NCBI RefSeq assembly: GCF_015910535.1
Contig: NZ_JACBJG010000006.1
Location: 1-64,000, forward strand
Length of the DNA stretch: 64,000 nucleotides
Origin: Saccharomonospora sp. NB11
GTDB taxonomy: Bacteria > Actinomycetota > Actinomycetes > Mycobacteriales > Pseudonocardiaceae
Direction: 5' to 3'
The translations under genes were made by a program, and so were the position numbers. The notes beneath the pieces are model-generated. The model did no database searches. It saw only the letters and a list, made by a program, of their open reading frames with translations, and was not told the origin of the DNA. Shown here one piece after another: positions 33,107 to 42,280 of the stretch (its first letter is position 1; every line of letters begins with the position of its first letter).

Positions 33107-34078
33107 ATGCCGTCCCATGTCGTCCTCGTCACCGGGGTCTCCGGTGCGCTGGGTGGACGGCTGCTGTCGAGACTGGGTGCGCGTTCCGACGTCGAGCGGG
33201 TCGTCGGTGTCGACACCGCGCCGCCCGACTCGGAGGTGCTCCGCGGGCTCGGCCGAGCGGAGTTCGTTCGGGTCGACATCCGCAATCCTCTGATAGCGAA
33301 GATCATGACCTCCGCGAAGGTGGACACGGTGGTCCATGCCGGTGCCACCTGCCATCCCGCGGGCTCTGGTCGCCGTTCGGCGACCAAGGAAGCCACCGTC
33401 ATCGGCACGATGCGGCTGCTGGCCGCCTGTCAGGGCTCGCCGCACGTGCGCAAGGTGGTCGTCGCTTCGACGACCGCCGTCTACGGCGCCTCGGCTCGGT
33501 CGCAGGCCGTGTTCACCGAGGACGCCGAACTGTTCCCGGCCACCGCGACCGGCGAGTCGAAGGACGCCGTCGAGCTGGAGGGCTACGTCCGCGGTTTCGC
33601 GCGGCGGCGGCCCGACGTGGACGTCACCACGTTCCGGTTCGCCGACATCGTCGCCCCCGACCTCGACACCGTGTTGCGCCGGTATCTCTCGTTGCCGCTC
33701 GTGCCCACCGGCCTGGGTTTCGACGGGCGGCTCCAGTTCCTGCATGTCGAGGACGCACTCGCGGTGCTGGAGCGGGCCGTCGCCGAGGACCGGCCCGGCG
33801 TGTTCAACGTGGCCGGGGACGGTGTCCTGCTCCTGTCGCAGGCGATCCGACGTGCCGGACGTCTCGGCGTGGCCTTTCCCCGAGCGACGCTGGGGCCGCT
33901 CGCGACCGCGTTGCGGCTCACTCGCCGACTGCACGTATCCGCCGATCTGGTGCGACAGTTGAACTACGGACGCGTGGTGGACACGAGCAGGCTCGTCCAC
34001 GAGTTCGGATACCTGCCGAGGTGGACCACGCGGGAGGCGTTCGACGACGCCGTCGTCGGGCACCGGTCGACGGCCTGA
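33107..34078 (+). CDS. NAD-dependent epimerase/dehydratase (extended SDR, Rv0501-like)
   Basis: A 323-residue extended SDR with VVLVTGVSGALGGRLLSRLG (GxxGxxG) at the N-terminus and VVVASTTAVYGASARSQA near 120. The usual active-site YxxxK is replaced by a region reading ESKDAVELEGYVRG, so classical sugar-epimerase catalysis is doubtful. Annotated as galE2 in mycobacteria by homology only. The C-terminal domain is well formed (FLHVEDALAVLERAV). It lies 19 bp before the acyltransferase gene, so the pair is likely an operon. Confidence 0.85.
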   Translation: MPSHVVLVTGVSGALGGRLLSRLGARSDVERVVGVDTAPPDSEVLRGLGRAEFVRVDIRNPLIAKIMTSAKVDTVVHAGATCHPAGSGRRSATKEATVIGTMRLLAACQGSPHVRKVVVASTTAVYGASARSQAVFTEDAELFPATATGESKDAVELEGYVRGFARRRPDVDVTTFRFADIVAPDLDTVLRRYLSLPLVPTGLGFDGRLQFLHVEDALAVLERAVAEDRPGVFNVAGDGVLLLSQAIRRAGRLGVAFPRATLGPLATALRLTRRLHVSADLVRQLNYGRVVDTSRLVHEFGYLPRWTTREAFDDAVVGHRSTA

Positions 34079-34097
34079 CGAGAGGGGCGAGAGCAGC

Positions 34098-35060
34098 GTG
34101 ACGGCACACGGGCGGGCGAAGGTGGTGCCGCTGCAGCGCGACGGCCGAGACGACCACTCCGGCGGAGCCGACGCCGAGGGGCGGGCACCCGTCGTCCCGC
34201 TGCCCACGGCCGACACCGCCGAGGAGCCTCGGTCGTTCGACGACCTCGTCGACTTCGTGCGACGGCGACTGCGGGGTGACTTCGAGGTCGACGAGTTCGG
34301 CTTCGACCCGGAGCTGACCGAGACCGTGTTGTTCCCGCTGCTGCGCCCGCTGTACGAGCGGTGGTTCCGAGTCACCACGATCGGTGTCGACAACATCCCG
34401 GACACGGGGAGCGCGCTGCTCGTGTCGAACCACTCGGGCGTGCTCCCGCTCGACGCCGTCATGACGGCCTTCGCCGTCCACGAGGAGCATCCCGAGCGCC
34501 GCTTCCTGCGCATGCTCGGCGCCGACCTCGTGTTCGACACCCCGGTGTTGGGCTCGCTCGCCCGGCGGACGGGGCAGACGCTGGCGTGTCACCCGGACGC
34601 CGAACGCCTGCTGCGGGACGGGCAGTTGGTGGGGGTGTGGCCGGAGGGGTTCAAGGGCATCGGCAAGCCGTTCTCGGCGCGCTACAAGCTGCAGCGGTTC
34701 GGCCGGGGCGGCTTCGTGACGGCGGCGTTGCGGACGTCGGCGCCGATCGTGCCGTGCGCGATCGTGGGGGCCGAGGAGATCTATCCCAAGATCGGCGACA
34801 TCCGGCCGTTGGCACGTCTGCTGAGGCTGCCGTACTTCCCGGTGACGCCGTTCTTCCCGCTGCTCGGCCCGCTGGGGACGGTGCCGCTGCCGACGAAGTG
34901 GACCATCGAGTTCGGCGAGCCGATCCGCACCGACGGCTACGCCGCCGATGCGCATGACGACCAGATGCTCGTGCTGAGCCTCACCGACCAGGTCCGCGAG
35001 AGCATCCAGACGATGCTCTACCGCCGACTCGCCCGCCGCCGAGGAATCTTCTCGGGCTGA
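34098..35060 (+). CDS. 1-acylglycerol-3-phosphate O-acyltransferase-like protein (Rv0502-like)
   Basis: A 320-residue PlsC-family acyltransferase. The catalytic NHSGVLPLDAVMTAF (Asn-His-x4-Asp, residues about 112-126) is present, as is the phosphate-binding GVWPEGFKGIGKPF block near 178 and the terminal PTKWTIEFGEPI. A 50-residue charged N-terminal extension precedes the core. The likely role is acylation of a glycerophospholipid or glycolipid at the inner membrane leaflet. GTG 34098 follows GAGAGGGGCGAGAGCAGC. Confidence 0.88.
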   Translation: MTAHGRAKVVPLQRDGRDDHSGGADAEGRAPVVPLPTADTAEEPRSFDDLVDFVRRRLRGDFEVDEFGFDPELTETVLFPLLRPLYERWFRVTTIGVDNIPDTGSALLVSNHSGVLPLDAVMTAFAVHEEHPERRFLRMLGADLVFDTPVLGSLARRTGQTLACHPDAERLLRDGQLVGVWPEGFKGIGKPFSARYKLQRFGRGGFVTAALRTSAPIVPCAIVGAEEIYPKIGDIRPLARLLRLPYFPVTPFFPLLGPLGTVPLPTKWTIEFGEPIRTDGYAADAHDDQMLVLSLTDQVRESIQTMLYRRLARRRGIFSG

Positions 35061-35065
35061 CCCGC

Positions 35066-35128
35066 GTGTCCTCGGCCCACGCACGGATGTCCGCAGTTCA
35101 CGTACGGGTGTCAGCGGTTCCCGCACGT
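35066..35128 (+). repeat. 21-bp tandem repeat array C (3 units)
   Basis: Three exact-period 21-bp units at 35066-35086, 35087-35107 and 35108-35128, opening (A/G)TGTC and ending near CG(C/T)ACG, the same family as arrays A and B. It fills the gap between the convergent acyltransferase and HAD genes. Confidence 0.75.
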
Positions 35129-35148
35129 CCCGGCGCGGTCGGGGCTGG

Positions 35149-36150
35149 TCAGGTGCGGTTGCGGTAGGCGATACCGGCGGCGACGGCACCGGCCAGCGCG
35201 CCCGCTCCCAGCACCGAGGGAACGCCGATCTTGGCGGCCTTGCGTCCGGTGCGGAAGTCGCGGATCTCCCAGCCTCGGGCGCGAGCGACCTCGCGCAGGC
35301 CGGAGTCCGGGTTCACCGCGACGGCGGTGCCGACCACCGACAGCATCGGGACGTCGTTCTGCGAGTCGGAGTACGCCGTGCAGCGGCGCAGGTTCAGGCC
35401 TTCCCTTGCGGCGAGCGCGCGCACGGCGTGCGCCTTCGCCCTGCCGTGCAGCAGATCGCCGACGAGCCGTCCCGTGTACACGCCGTCCACGCTCTCGGCC
35501 ACGGTGCCCAGCGCGCCGGTGAGGCCTAGCCTGCGGGCGATGATCGCGGCCAGCTCCACCGGGGTTGCGGTGACCAGCCAGACCCGCTGTCCCGCGTCGA
35601 GGTGCATCTGCGCGAGCGCCCGGGTGCCCGCCCAGATGCGGTCGGCCATGAGCTCGTCGTAGATCTCCTCGCCGATGGCGACCATCTCCTCGACGGTCCG
35701 GCCCGCGACGAACGACAGTGCCTGCTCCCGGCTGGACTGCACGCCTTGGTGGCTCTCCCGGCCCCCGACCCGGAACTTGACCTGCTGCCAGGCGAACCCG
35801 GCGAGGTCGGAGGTGCTGAAGTACTTGCGTGCCGCCAGGCCCCGCGCGAAGTGGAAGATCGACGCGCCCATCATCATCGTGTTGTCGACGTCGAAGAACG
35901 CGGCGGCGGTGAGGTCCTGGGGGACGGCGGCGCGCTCCGGGGTCTCGGGTTCGCCGGCCGGCTCGGTCGGAGCGGTCGAGGTGGTGTCCATCGCGACGGC
36001 GGCTTCGGCCGACGCCTCTCCCGCCAGCGCGGCGAGCCGCTCGCGTTCCCGCCCCTTACCGCGGCTCCGCCACCGAGACACGTACACCGCCTCCATACGT
36101 TGGTCCGCCTTCGGCGCTTGGTCACAGAGTAACGAGCGGAGCACCGACAC
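35149..36150 (-). CDS. HAD-IB family phosphatase with C-terminal membrane helix (SerB1-like)
   Basis: A protein of up to 333 residues. The HAD core has motif [14 protein letters not shown] near residue 88 (two Asp), motif [15 protein letters not shown], and motif [20 protein letters not shown]. An alpha-helical cap sits between I and II, and a Gly/Ala-rich hydrophobic segment at 315-330 suggests a membrane tail. It resembles Rv0505c; the phosphoserine specificity of that name is not proven. GTG 36150 is 7 bp after the DUF5667 stop, suggesting an operon with the sigma/anti-sigma genes; ATG 36096 is an alternative start. Confidence 0.85.
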   Translation of the reverse strand: MSVLRSLLCDQAPKADQRMEAVYVSRWRSRGKGRERERLAALAGEASAEAAVAMDTTSTAPTEPAGEPETPERAAVPQDLTAAAFFDVDNTMMMGASIFHFARGLAARKYFSTSDLAGFAWQQVKFRVGGRESHQGVQSSREQALSFVAGRTVEEMVAIGEEIYDELMADRIWAGTRALAQMHLDAGQRVWLVTATPVELAAIIARRLGLTGALGTVAESVDGVYTGRLVGDLLHGRAKAHAVRALAAREGLNLRRCTAYSDSQNDVPMLSVVGTAVAVNPDSGLREVARARGWEIRDFRTGRKAAKIGVPSVLGAGALAGAVAAGIAYRNRT

Positions 36151-36157
36151 CGGAGAG

Positions 36158-37231
36158 CTATCCGATGGTGACCTCGGGCAATCCGGGTAGCAACGGTGGG
36201 ATGTTCACCACGGCCGGAGCCGGTGTCGAGTCGGGGAGCCTCGGTCGCTCGGCGGGTGGTGGGGGGTCGCTCGGGCGCGCCGCGACGTCGGTGGCCTGCA
36301 GCGGAGGCCGTGGTCCGGCCTGGGCCTCGGGTTCGTCGACTTCCCCTACGACGTCGGCGACGTCGGTGACGGGGAGGTCGCCCGACTCGTGGGGTGACGG
36401 CGGGGACGCCTCCGAGCTGCGAGGCGGCGGCGCGGGGAACTCGGGTGGGACGTCAGGGGCCGGGTCGTTCGGCGGGGTGCACTCGCTGGTGGCGGGCAGG
36501 ACGCCGAGGTCGTCGGTGCGGGCGGCGGTGATCTCGTAGCACCCCATGCGTTCGGCCAGCCGCGACGCCCGGCGCTCGATCCGGTCGAGCAGCGTGGTGA
36601 CGTCCGCCTCGACGGAGGTCGGCAGCGCGTGACCGGCGAGCCCGCTGGACTGCTGTTCGGCCCACGCGGCGAGCGTGGTGAGCCCGTGACCGTCGGTCCG
36701 GGTGGCGAGGGTGGTGAGTCGCGCGGCACCCGCCGTGGCGTGGCGGGTGAAGTCCTCCAATGCCACCCGGTGTCCTTCGCTGTCGCGTTCGTCCAGCTCG
36801 GCCATTTCCTCGATCTTGCGCGCGGCGTAGGAGAGCCTGCGGGTCGCGTCGTGCTCGGCGTCGAACGTCAGCCCGAGGGCGGCGGCCTCCTGCACCCGTT
36901 TCAACGGGTAGAGCGGGTGACCGGGCAGTGTGTCGCGGGCCAGGGCGAATCCCAGTCCGACCAGCGCCGCGAGCGTGGCGGCCAGGGCGGTCAGCGCGGC
37001 CACGGCACGCGGGCGGGTGCGCGAGGCCCTCGGGGCGGACCGCACGCGTCGGGCCATGCGTTCCCGCAGGTCGGGCTCGACGGCCACGGAGTCACCCAGC
37101 CGTCGCAGGGCGGCCACCACTGCGAGTTCGGCGTCGAACCCGGTCGCGTCCGGGGCGCTGGGGGAGTCGACGGCGCGGGCGAACCGCTCGTCGTCGCGTC
37201 TGCGAGTGCGGAGCCACGCAGTCCTGGTCAC
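36158..37231 (-). CDS. DUF5667 domain protein, RsbN-like anti-sigma factor candidate
   Basis: About 357 residues. An Arg-rich cytoplasmic N-terminus (1-85) with [19 protein letters not shown] is followed by one membrane helix (about 88-110) and the DUF5667 block [20 protein letters not shown] with [18 protein letters not shown]. The rest is Pro/Ser/Asp-rich. In Streptomyces the DUF5667 protein RsbN is the anti-sigma factor of BldN, encoded just downstream of it, exactly as here. GTG 37231 has GGAGGCGG 5 nt upstream; GTG 37246 is a less likely start. Anti-sigma activity is inference from context. Confidence 0.75.
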   Translation of the reverse strand: MTRTAWLRTRRRDDERFARAVDSPSAPDATGFDAELAVVAALRRLGDSVAVEPDLRERMARRVRSAPRASRTRPRAVAALTALAATLAALVGLGFALARDTLPGHPLYPLKRVQEAAALGLTFDAEHDATRRLSYAARKIEEMAELDERDSEGHRVALEDFTRHATAGAARLTTLATRTDGHGLTTLAAWAEQQSSGLAGHALPTSVEADVTTLLDRIERRASRLAERMGCYEITAARTDDLGVLPATSECTPPNDPAPDVPPEFPAPPPRSSEASPPSPHESGDLPVTDVADVVGEVDEPEAQAGPRPPLQATDVAARPSDPPPPAERPRLPDSTPAPAVVNIPPLLPGLPEVTIG

Positions 37232-37318
37232 CGCGTCCGCCTCCACACCGGTCGTTCGTCGCTCTTTCGCCGTCGCCGGAGCAACGAGTCACGGGCAGGT
37301 GCGGTTACGGTGCGTGGC

Positions 37319-37969
37319 TCACCACACGCCGCGGGGGAGCAGTTTGGCGAGGCGTCGGACGGCGCGGTGCTGCAGCGCCTTCACGGCGCCTTCGTTGCGT
37401 TGCATGATCGAGGCCGTCTCCGACACGGAGTAGCCCTGGATGAAGCGCAGGATGATGCATTCCCGCTGGTCGTCGCCGAGGTCGGCGATACATCGCAGCA
37501 GTTCGTCGTTGGTGGTCCTGCTGATGACCTGTTGTTCGGGGCCGGGTGGTGCGTCCGAGCTCACGCCGGGTTCGGCGACGTCGTCCGTGACGACCTCAAG
37601 GCGGAAGCGGCTCGACTTGACGTGGTCGAACACGAGGTTGCGCGCGATGGTGGTGAACCAGGCACCCACGTCACGGCCCTGGTAGGAGATCGACGTGATA
37701 CGTCGCAGGGCGCGGAGGAAGGTCTCACTGGTGACGTCCTCGGCGAGGTGGCGGTCGCCGACACGGAGCAACACGTAGCGGAAGACCGCGTCGACGTGGC
37801 GGTCGTACAGCGTCGCGAAGGCGGTGGTGTCGCCGCGTTGGGCGGCGCGGACGAGTTCCCAGTTCTCGGCCACGGTCGGATCGGTGGGCTCGGATCGCGC
37901 GGAACTCCGTCTCGCTCCTGCCAGCGTCGAGGGTGCTGGACCAGCAGCAACAGCGATCGGCATGCTCAC
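37319..37969 (-). CDS. BldN/AdsA-type ECF sigma factor
   Basis: A 216-residue ECF sigma factor. Sigma-2 reads ELVRAAQRGDTTAFATLYDR with LAEDVTSETFLRALRRI, the linker has SYQGRDVGAWFTTIARNLV and KSSRFRLEVV, and sigma-4 reads GDDQRECIILRFIQGYSVSE with NEGAVKALQHRAVRRLAKLL, strikingly like Streptomyces BldN. GTG 37969 is chosen because AGGAGGT lies 7 nt upstream, an excellent ribosome site; the open frame extends to 38257 without such support. BldN is made as a proprotein with an N-terminal extension; the short N-terminus here would not need processing. It likely controls developmental genes. Confidence 0.87.
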   Translation of the reverse strand: MSMPIAVAAGPAPSTLAGARRSSARSEPTDPTVAENWELVRAAQRGDTTAFATLYDRHVDAVFRYVLLRVGDRHLAEDVTSETFLRALRRITSISYQGRDVGAWFTTIARNLVFDHVKSSRFRLEVVTDDVAEPGVSSDAPPGPEQQVISRTTNDELLRCIADLGDDQRECIILRFIQGYSVSETASIMQRNEGAVKALQHRAVRRLAKLLPRGVW

Positions 37970-38141
37970 GTGTCGCACCTCCTCCGGGCCCGTTCCCGGC
38001 CTCCGCGTGATCATCGCCACTACGTCGCCCGATGGAGCATACGTGTTGTTACCGCCAAGTAGGTAGTGGTGTTCTTGTTGCGAATCGGAGACGGCTCCGG
38101 TTCGTGTCCGGTTCGCCGGTGCGCGCTGGGACACTCTGGGG

Positions 38142-39710
38142 ATGGGAAAGGGGCAGGTTGTGACGGGTGAGAGCAGCAACGTCAGCGACCTCGTAGCGGA
38201 GGCCGCACGCACGCGGCCCGACACGCCCGCGGTGATCGACACCGCAACGGGAATCACCCGGAACTGGCGCGACGTCGAGCTCGCCGTGCGGGCGACGGCT
38301 CGGCGACTCCGCGGCGCCGGGGTCGAGCCCGGCGACCGGGTGGGAGTGCGGCTGCCGACGTCCCCGGCGTTCGTCGTGTCCTTCTACGCCGTGCTGCGGG
38401 TCGGCGCGATCGCCGTGCCGCTCAACCCGTACGACCCCGACCTGGACACGATCCTCGACCACAGCGGGACCCGCGTGGTCGTCACCGACCGCCCGGTCGA
38501 GTCGGCGGCCCAGGTGACGCGGGTCGAGCCGGTGCTGGACGCCCCGAACGCCGGGGACGCCGCGGACGAAGCGGGGAGCGTCGGCACCGACCGCGGCGGG
38601 GAGGACATCGCCGCCCTGCTGTACACGTCGGGTACGACGGGTGCGCCGCGTGGCGTGATGCTGTCCCATCGGGCGCTGCTCGCCAACGTCGCGCAACTCA
38701 GGTCTGTCACGCCACCGCCGGTAGAGCCGTCCGACCGCGTGTTCGTGGCCGTGCCCATGCACCACGTGTACGGGCTCGGATGTGGGGTGCTCACCGCGAC
38801 GGCGGCCGGGGCGACCCTGGTCACCGCGCCGCGCTTCGAGGTGCGCACCGCGTTGTCGGACTGCCTGTACCACCGTGTCACCGTGATCCTGGGCGTGCCG
38901 GGCATGTACGTCGAGCTGGCGGACAGACCCGCCGACGAGCTCGGCGAACACCTCTCGACGGTGCGACTGCTGCTGTCCGGCGCGGCACCGCTGCGGCCGA
39001 GGGTGCTGGCCGACATCCGCGAGGCCACCGGTCTGCCGGTGTACGAGGGCTACGGCATGACGGAGGCGTCCCCGGTGGTCACGTCCACGCTCGTCACCGG
39101 CTACGCCAAGCCGGGATCGGCCGGCAGGCCGCTGCCCGGGGTGGAGGTCGCCCTGGTGGACAGCGACGGCAGCGCAAGCGGTGCACCGCTCGATCCGGCG
39201 GACCCCGACGACACGTTCGACGACGCTGACGGCACCGGCCTGGTGGCCGTGCGGGGCGCCAACCTGTTCTCGGGCTACTGGCCGGACGGCGCCCACGGGC
39301 CCGACGCCGACGGCTGGTTCCGCACCGGTGACGTCGGCTACGTCGACACCGACGGCGACCTGCACCTCGTCGACCGCGCGGGCGACGTCGTGCTGGTCAA
39401 CGGCTTCAACGTGTACCCGCACGAGGTCGAGGACGTGATCCGGGAACTGCCCCAGGTCCGCGAGGTCGCGATCGTCGCGATGCTCGACGAACGCAGTGGG
39501 GAGGCGGTCCGGGCCGTGGTCGTGCCCGAGCCGGGTGCGGCGCTGTCCGAGCAGCAGGTGATCGAGCACTGCGCGGGACGGCTGGCCGGGTACAAGGTGC
39601 CCAAGGTGGTGACGTTCGCCGACGAGCTGCCCTACTCGGTGACGGGCAAGGTGAGTCGGGTCGGGCTCCGCGACGCGCACCAGGTGAGTCAGGATGGTGG
39701 ACATGCCTGA
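38142..39710 (+). CDS. Class I adenylate-forming acyl-CoA ligase
   Basis: A 522-residue AMP-binding enzyme with P-loop-like LLYTSGTTGAPRGVMLSH near 165, adenine-site YEGYGMTEASPVVTS near 305, the hinge GWFRTGDVGYVDTDGDLHLV with Asp, VNGFNVYPHEVEDVI and the catalytic Lys in YSVTGKVSRVG near the C-terminus. All motifs are intact. The substrate is probably a fatty or related carboxylic acid; an OSB-CoA role is unlikely because menE is present elsewhere. GACACT lies 6 nt before ATG 38142. The glutaredoxin-like gene overlaps its end. Confidence 0.88.
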   Translation: MGKGQVVTGESSNVSDLVAEAARTRPDTPAVIDTATGITRNWRDVELAVRATARRLRGAGVEPGDRVGVRLPTSPAFVVSFYAVLRVGAIAVPLNPYDPDLDTILDHSGTRVVVTDRPVESAAQVTRVEPVLDAPNAGDAADEAGSVGTDRGGEDIAALLYTSGTTGAPRGVMLSHRALLANVAQLRSVTPPPVEPSDRVFVAVPMHHVYGLGCGVLTATAAGATLVTAPRFEVRTALSDCLYHRVTVILGVPGMYVELADRPADELGEHLSTVRLLLSGAAPLRPRVLADIREATGLPVYEGYGMTEASPVVTSTLVTGYAKPGSAGRPLPGVEVALVDSDGSASGAPLDPADPDDTFDDADGTGLVAVRGANLFSGYWPDGAHGPDADGWFRTGDVGYVDTDGDLHLVDRAGDVVLVNGFNVYPHEVEDVIRELPQVREVAIVAMLDERSGEAVRAVVVPEPGAALSEQQVIEHCAGRLAGYKVPKVVTFADELPYSVTGKVSRVGLRDAHQVSQDGGHA

Positions 39711-39951
39711 GTCCCAACACACCGTCGTGGTGATGACGCGCGTCGGCTGCCCGGCGTGCGAGCGTGCGGAGCAGGACGTGGAACGCATCTGTGGCGAACT
39801 CGGCGTCCCGTGGTCGACGGCCGACGTGGACACCGACCCCGAGTGGCGTGCCGAGTACGGCGACCGGGTCCCGGTGATCCTCGTGGACGACGCCGAGCAC
39901 GGCTACTGGTCGGTGGACGAGCAACGACTGCGGGCCGCACTCGCGTCGTGA
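39694..39951 (+). CDS. Glutaredoxin-family thiol-disulfide protein (Rv0508-like)
   Basis: An 85-residue protein of the glutaredoxin/DUF836 type: VVVMTRVGCPACERAEQDVE with a CPAC redox pair near residue 20, then RVPVILVDDAEHGYWSVDEQ, in which the cis-Pro follows Val. It occupies the Rv0508 place before the haem genes. It could reduce glutamyl-tRNA reductase or other thiols, but no direct evidence exists. ATG 39694 overlaps the ligase stop; ATG 39703 is an alternative start. Confidence 0.85.
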   Translation: MVDMPESQHTVVVMTRVGCPACERAEQDVERICGELGVPWSTADVDTDPEWRAEYGDRVPVILVDDAEHGYWSVDEQRLRAALAS

Positions 39952-40019
39952 GCGGCGACACCCGTCGAGGGGCCGTCAGGCGGTGGGTGTGTCCTGCGTC
40001 AACGTCCCCACCAGCCGCT

Positions 40020-40037
40020 TTGTGCCTACGTTCACAA
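40020..40037. promoter_or_regulatory. Rex operator upstream of rex
   Basis: TTGTGCCTACGTTCACAA is an 18-bp imperfect inverted repeat close to the Rex site TTGTGAACNNNTTCACAA; the right half TTCACAA is perfect. It lies 105 bp before the rex GTG. Confidence 0.8.
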
Positions 40038-40142
40038 GTTGGCTACCGTAGGCCCATCGCCGCGCGGCGCCCGGCATCGAACACCAACGTGCCCGCTCGG
40101 TCAAGAGTTGATTTTTTCGCTATCTGGTGACAGGAGTCCAGC

Positions 40143-40949
40143 GTGGTGGCACAAGGCCGGCGCAATGGGTCCGCACCCGCGCCGAGGCGCGCTCCCGAGG
40201 CCGAGAACGAGGTCGACGAGGGAGCCGCGGCCGACGTCGCCGCCACGGGCTCCGGTGGTTCCGCTCACTCCGCCCGGGCGATTCCCGAGGCGGCCGTCGC
40301 CCGGCTCGCCGTCTATCTGCGGGTGCTCTCCGCGATGGCGGAGCAGGGTGCCACCACGGTGTCGAGCGAGGAGCTGTCGGCGGCGGCGGGCGTGAACTCC
40401 GCCAAGCTGCGCAAGGACTTGTCCTACATCGGGTCCTACGGCACTCGTGGCGTGGGTTACGAGGTGCAGGTCCTGGTGGGGCAGCTCGAACGCATCCTGG
40501 GCCTGACCCGTCAGCACAAGGTCGCGGTCGTGGGAATCGGTAACCTCGGTCATGCGTTGGCCAACTATGGCGGCTTCCCCGGACGCGGTTTCCCCGTCGA
40601 GGCGCTGTTCGACATCGACCCCGATCTGATCGGTGTACCGGTGGGTGGGGTCCCGGTGTCGCACCTCGACGACATCCCCACGGTGTGTGCCGAGCGAGGC
40701 ATCTCCATCGGGGTCATCGCGACGCCGCCGACCGCGGCGCAGTCGGTCTGCGACCGGCTGGTGGCCGGCGGAGTGCAGTGCATCCTGAACTTCGCCCCCG
40801 TGGTCCTGCAGGTGCCCGAACATGTCGAGGTGCGAAAGGTCGACCTGGCGGTGGAGTTGCAGATCTTGTCCTTCCACGTGGCGCGAAGGGCGGCCGACGA
40901 GGCCGGTGCCGCGGGCGCGGACGGAACGAAGGATGTGGTGGTGTCCTGA
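40143..40949 (+). CDS. rex: Redox-sensing transcriptional repressor
   Basis: A 268-residue Rex: a 45-residue low-complexity N-terminus, a winged helix ([20 protein letters not shown], then [20 protein letters not shown], and [13 protein letters not shown]), and an NAD(H) Rossmann domain opening [20 protein letters not shown]. Rex binds its operator when NADH/NAD+ is low and releases it when NADH accumulates. Here it heads the hemA-hemC-hemD genes and carries its own site upstream, so haem synthesis and rex are probably under redox control as in Streptomyces. Its stop overlaps the hemA ATG by one base. Confidence 0.96.
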   Translation: MVAQGRRNGSAPAPRRAPEAENEVDEGAAADVAATGSGGSAHSARAIPEAAVARLAVYLRVLSAMAEQGATTVSSEELSAAAGVNSAKLRKDLSYIGSYGTRGVGYEVQVLVGQLERILGLTRQHKVAVVGIGNLGHALANYGGFPGRGFPVEALFDIDPDLIGVPVGGVPVSHLDDIPTVCAERGISIGVIATPPTAAQSVCDRLVAGGVQCILNFAPVVLQVPEHVEVRKVDLAVELQILSFHVARRAADEAGAAGADGTKDVVVS

Positions 40950-42280
40950 TGAGTGTCCTGGCGATCGGCCTCTCCCATCGGACCGCCGACCTGACGACCC
41001 TGGAACGCGCTGCGGTTCCCGCCGCCGAGGTGAGCAAGGTCCTGCACGACCTCCAGCAGGCGGACGACGTGTCCGAGGTCATGCTGCTGTCGACGTGCAA
41101 CCGCATCGAGGTCTACGCCGTGGTCGAGACCTTCCACGGCGGACTCTCGGGCATCTCCGAGGTGCTGGCCCGGCAGGCGGGTCTGGAACCCGCCCAGCTC
41201 TACGACAAGTTCTACGTGCACTACGCGGGTGCGGCCGTGGAGCACGTGTTCTCGGTCGCGTCCGGTCTGGACTCGATGGTCGTCGGTGAGACGCAGATCC
41301 TCGGGCAGGTGCGGGCCGCCTACGCCGCCGCCAGGGAGGCGGGGACGGTCGGCAGCACGCTGCACGAGTTGGTGCAGACGACGTTGCGGGTCGGCAAGCG
41401 CGTGCACAGCGAGACCGGACTGGACCGGCTCGGGGCATCCGTGGTCTCGGAGGCGCTGGCCGCCGCGGGTGAACTCGCCGGCAAGCGGGCGCTGGTCGTC
41501 GGCGCGGGCTCGATGGGCGCGTTGTCGGCGTCCCAGCTACGCAAGGGTGGCGTCGCCTCGATCACCGTGGTCAACCGCACGCCCGAGCGCGCTGCCCGGC
41601 TCGCTGCCTCGATCACCGAGCAGGGGGTGCCCGCCACGTCCGCTCCGATGGCCGAGCTGGCCGAGCAGGTCGCGGCGGCCGACGTCGTGGTGGTGTGTAC
41701 CGGCGCCAAGAACCCCGTGCTCCTCGCCGAGCACGTCGCGCCGCGTGCCGACCGCCCCGTGGTGGTCTGCGACCTGGGGCTGCCCCGCGACGTCGACCCG
41801 GCCGTGGAGCAGGTGGCCGGTGTGTCGCTGGTGGACCTGGAGACGGTGCGCCAGCGCATGGCCGACGCCGGGACGGCCACCACGGACAAGCAGCTCGCCA
41901 AGGCTTCCGGCATCGTGCTCGACGAGGTGCGCGACTACCTGGCCGGACAGCGCAGCGCGGCGGTGACCCCCACCGTGACGGCGTTGCGCAAGCGGGCGGC
42001 CGAGGTGGTGGACGCCGAGCTGTTGCGGCTCGACCGGCGCCTTCCCGACCTCGACGACGCCGTCCGCGACGAACTGGGTCGCACGGTGCGCCGGGTCGTG
42101 GACAAGCTCCTGCACGCCCCGACCGTGCGCGTCAAGCAACTCGCCGCCGAGAAGGCCGACACCGACTACGCGAACGCGTTGCGGGAGCTGTTCGGCCTCG
42201 ACCCGCAGGCACCGACCGTGGTGTCGAGCCCGTCGGTGGCGTCCAAGCACGAGCAGATCGACGGTGAACGAAGTGACTGA
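40949..42280 (+). CDS. hemA: Glutamyl-tRNA reductase
   Basis: A 443-residue HemA. The nucleophilic Cys50 lies in [10 protein letters not shown], the substrate pocket in [20 protein letters not shown] near 105, and the NADPH site [15 protein letters not shown] near 185. A C-terminal helical dimerisation domain follows. It reduces Glu-tRNA(Glu) to glutamate-1-semialdehyde, the first step of the C5 pathway to haem; hemL in this window takes the next. Overlaps with rex and hemC indicate one translationally coupled operon. Confidence 0.96.
   Translation: MSVLAIGLSHRTADLTTLERAAVPAAEVSKVLHDLQQADDVSEVMLLSTCNRIEVYAVVETFHGGLSGISEVLARQAGLEPAQLYDKFYVHYAGAAVEHVFSVASGLDSMVVGETQILGQVRAAYAAAREAGTVGSTLHELVQTTLRVGKRVHSETGLDRLGASVVSEALAAAGELAGKRALVVGAGSMGALSASQLRKGGVASITVVNRTPERAARLAASITEQGVPATSAPMAELAEQVAAADVVVVCTGAKNPVLLAEHVAPRADRPVVVCDLGLPRDVDPAVEQVAGVSLVDLETVRQRMADAGTATTDKQLAKASGIVLDEVRDYLAGQRSAAVTPTVTALRKRAAEVVDAELLRLDRRLPDLDDAVRDELGRTVRRVVDKLLHAPTVRVKQLAAEKADTDYANALRELFGLDPQAPTVVSSPSVASKHEQIDGERSD

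Noticed and set aside
36629-38062. 477-codon plus-strand frame across the anti-sigma and sigma genes
   Set aside because: It lies opposite recognised sigma-2 and sigma-4 motifs and has no family features.
37319-38257. Longer BldN-like proprotein from 38257
   Set aside because: The upstream part is antisense to the ligase gene's start region and lacks a ribosome site, whereas AGGAGGT sits 7 nt before GTG 37969.
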